A DNA stretch of 64,000 nt from an uncultured SAR86 cluster bacterium. GTDB taxonomy: Bacteria; Pseudomonadota; Gammaproteobacteria; Magnimaribacterales; D2472. The translations under genes and the position numbers were made by a program. The stretch covers positions 1-64,000 of the forward strand of contig CACKNK010000002.1 in the NCBI GenBank assembly GCA_902601475.1. Reading direction: 5' to 3'. The notes beneath the pieces are model-generated. The model was not told the DNA's origin and searched no databases. It saw nothing but the letters and a program-made list of their open reading frames with translations. Below, in pieces: positions 63,043-64,000 of this stretch (position 1 is the stretch's first letter; each line of letters starts with the position of its first letter).

Positions 63043-64000
63043 TTAATTTACGGTTGGATCGAGATTTCCTGACAGATATTGCAAATGCATCTCTTCTAAT
63101 GATAGTGGTGAGATTTTGTCTGCATTGCCTGCGGTACCAAATGATTCGTATCTGTTAATACATATTTCCTTCATCGCTACCAAGGTTTCAGAGAGATATT
63201 TCCTAGGATCAAACTCTGATTTATTAGCGTCTAAAAATCTTCTTATTGCACCAGTTGATGCAAGCCTTAAATCAGTATCGATATTTACTTTTCTAACTCC
63301 ATGCTTTATTCCTTCTTGAACTTCTTCTACTGGAACCCCATAAGTCTCAGGAATATCTCCACCAAACTTATTAATAATTTCTAACCAATCCTGAGGAACT
63401 GCTGACGATCCATGCATAACCAAATGTGTATCTGGAATCCTTTTGTGTATTTCTTTTATTCTGTCGATTGCAAGAATATCGCCAGTTGGTGGCCTCGTAA
63501 ATTTATATGCACCATGGCTCGTTCCAATTGCAATTGCTAGGGCATCAACATGAGTATCTTTCACAAAGCTTGCTGCTTCTTCCGGATCAGTTAATAACTG
63601 GTCATGGGTTAGAATCCCTTCGGCCCCACTACCGTCTTCATCGCCAGCCTCTCCAGTTTCAAGTGAACCCAAACAGCCTAACTCTCCTTCAACAGAAACC
63701 CCGCAGGCATGTGCCATATCAACTGTTCGCTTAGTAACAGAAACATTGTAATCATATGAAGCTGGAGTCTTCATGTCCTCTTCTAATGATCCATCCATCA
63801 TCACTGAAGAAAAACCAAGCTGTATGGATCTCTGACATACTGCTGGAGATGCCCCATGGTCTTGATGCATAACTACCGGAATGTGCGGAAACTCTTCTAT
63901 TGCAGCTAAAATTAAATGTCTTAAAAAGTTAGGGCCGGCATATTTTCTTGCACCTGCAGAGGCCTGAACAATAACAGGACTATTAGTTTCATCAGCTGCC
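63043..64000 (-). CDS. fba: Class II fructose-bisphosphate aldolase (5' end outside window)
   Basis: The frame is open to the right edge and begins upstream of it. Readable motifs: [28 protein letters not shown] (zinc His), [69 protein letters not shown]. It cleaves fructose 1,6-bisphosphate in glycolysis/gluconeogenesis. The insertion [17 protein letters not shown] is typical of the subgroup found in proteobacteria. The ATG at 63870 is internal, not the start. Confidence 0.95.
   Translation of the reverse strand, partial: AADETNSPVIVQASAGARKYAGPNFLRHLILAAIEEFPHIPVVMHQDHGASPAVCQRSIQLGFSSVMMDGSLEEDMKTPASYDYNVSVTKRTVDMAHACGVSVEGELGCLGSLETGEAGDEDGSGAEGILTHDQLLTDPEEAASFVKDTHVDALAIAIGTSHGAYKFTRPPTGDILAIDRIKEIHKRIPDTHLVMHGSSAVPQDWLEIINKFGGDIPETYGVPVEEVQEGIKHGVRKVNIDTDLRLASTGAIRRFLDANKSEFDPRKYLSETLVAMKEICINRYESFGTAGNADKISPLSLEEMHLQYLSGNLDPTVN

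Noticed and set aside
63043-63870. Aldolase as a complete 275-residue protein
   Set aside because: The frame continues to the right edge with strongly conserved aldolase residues, so the start is outside the window.

Overview
The window reads as one contiguous stretch of a compact, AT-rich gammaproteobacterial chromosome. Gene order repeatedly matches that of larger gammaproteobacteria: tyrS/M23 peptidase/anmK/erpA, thiE-hemL, dksA-pcnB, nnr-tsaE-amiC, pepP/ubiH with TIGR02449-zapA-6S RNA-fthC, lnt-corC-ybeY-ybeZ-miaB, orn/rsgA, and ubiE-ubiJ-ubiB-tatABC. Low GC, many TTG/GTG starts, frequent gene overlaps, and convergent neighbours that mostly share their last bases point to a streamlined marine-type bacterium. 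A SAR86-like lineage is my best guess, but this is inferred from style and gene content; no marker gene proves it. I see no rRNA, prophage, insertion sequence or CRISPR, and no classical DNA-binding transcription factor.

Layout. 1-7 kb is the most accessory part. It holds a TonB-dependent siderophore-type receptor behind a Fur box, a DoxX protein, a tiny coiled-coil protein, a three-gene nucleotidyltransferase / APS-kinase-like / glycosyltransferase operon, an exported metallo-beta-lactamase-fold protein, a HupE-like protein and a YeiH-type transporter, ending with tRNA-Ile(GAU). 7-16 kb holds tyrS, a FAH hydrolase, putA, a cell-wall endopeptidase, anmK and erpA. 15.5-19 kb covers haem and thiamine genes and a PfkB kinase. 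19-24 kb holds dksA (with a histone-like tail), pcnB, a deoxynucleoside kinase and acs. 24-32 kb mixes Nudix/MBL hydrolases, a membrane-propeller fusion, nnr, tsaE, amiC and an SDR. 32-38 kb has priA, ribosomal proteins L31 and L28, dut, sixA, maf and a Fur-boxed Fe(III)-binding lipoprotein. 38-45 kb has ubiquinone hydroxylase, pepP, zapA, 6S RNA, fthC, an epoxide hydrolase, ilvA, rpiA and a glutathione peroxidase. 45.4-45.8 kb is the only gap of more than 300 bases. It carries a near-consensus promoter, a C-rich hairpin, a strong intrinsic terminator and a 33-residue hydrophobic ORF, all on the minus strand. 45.8-64 kb has a fatty-acid multifunctional enzyme, an L,D-transpeptidase, the lnt-to-miaB operon (ybeZ is frameshifted), phoD, orn, rsgA, ubiEJB, tatABC, a LOG protein, an acyl-CoA dehydrogenase, dtd and the 3' part of fba.

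How it fits together. The core is envelope and translation maintenance, ubiquinone and haem biosynthesis, and catabolism of proline, acetate and fatty acids. Iron uptake is represented by two promoters of identical design with the -10 box inside a Fur palindrome. PhoD carries a twin-arginine signal and the Tat translocase is encoded about 4 kb away. The most novel element is the RNA element at 45.5 kb: either an independent small RNA with an anti-Shine-Dalgarno loop or a transcription-attenuating leader of the small-ORF/glutathione-peroxidase unit.
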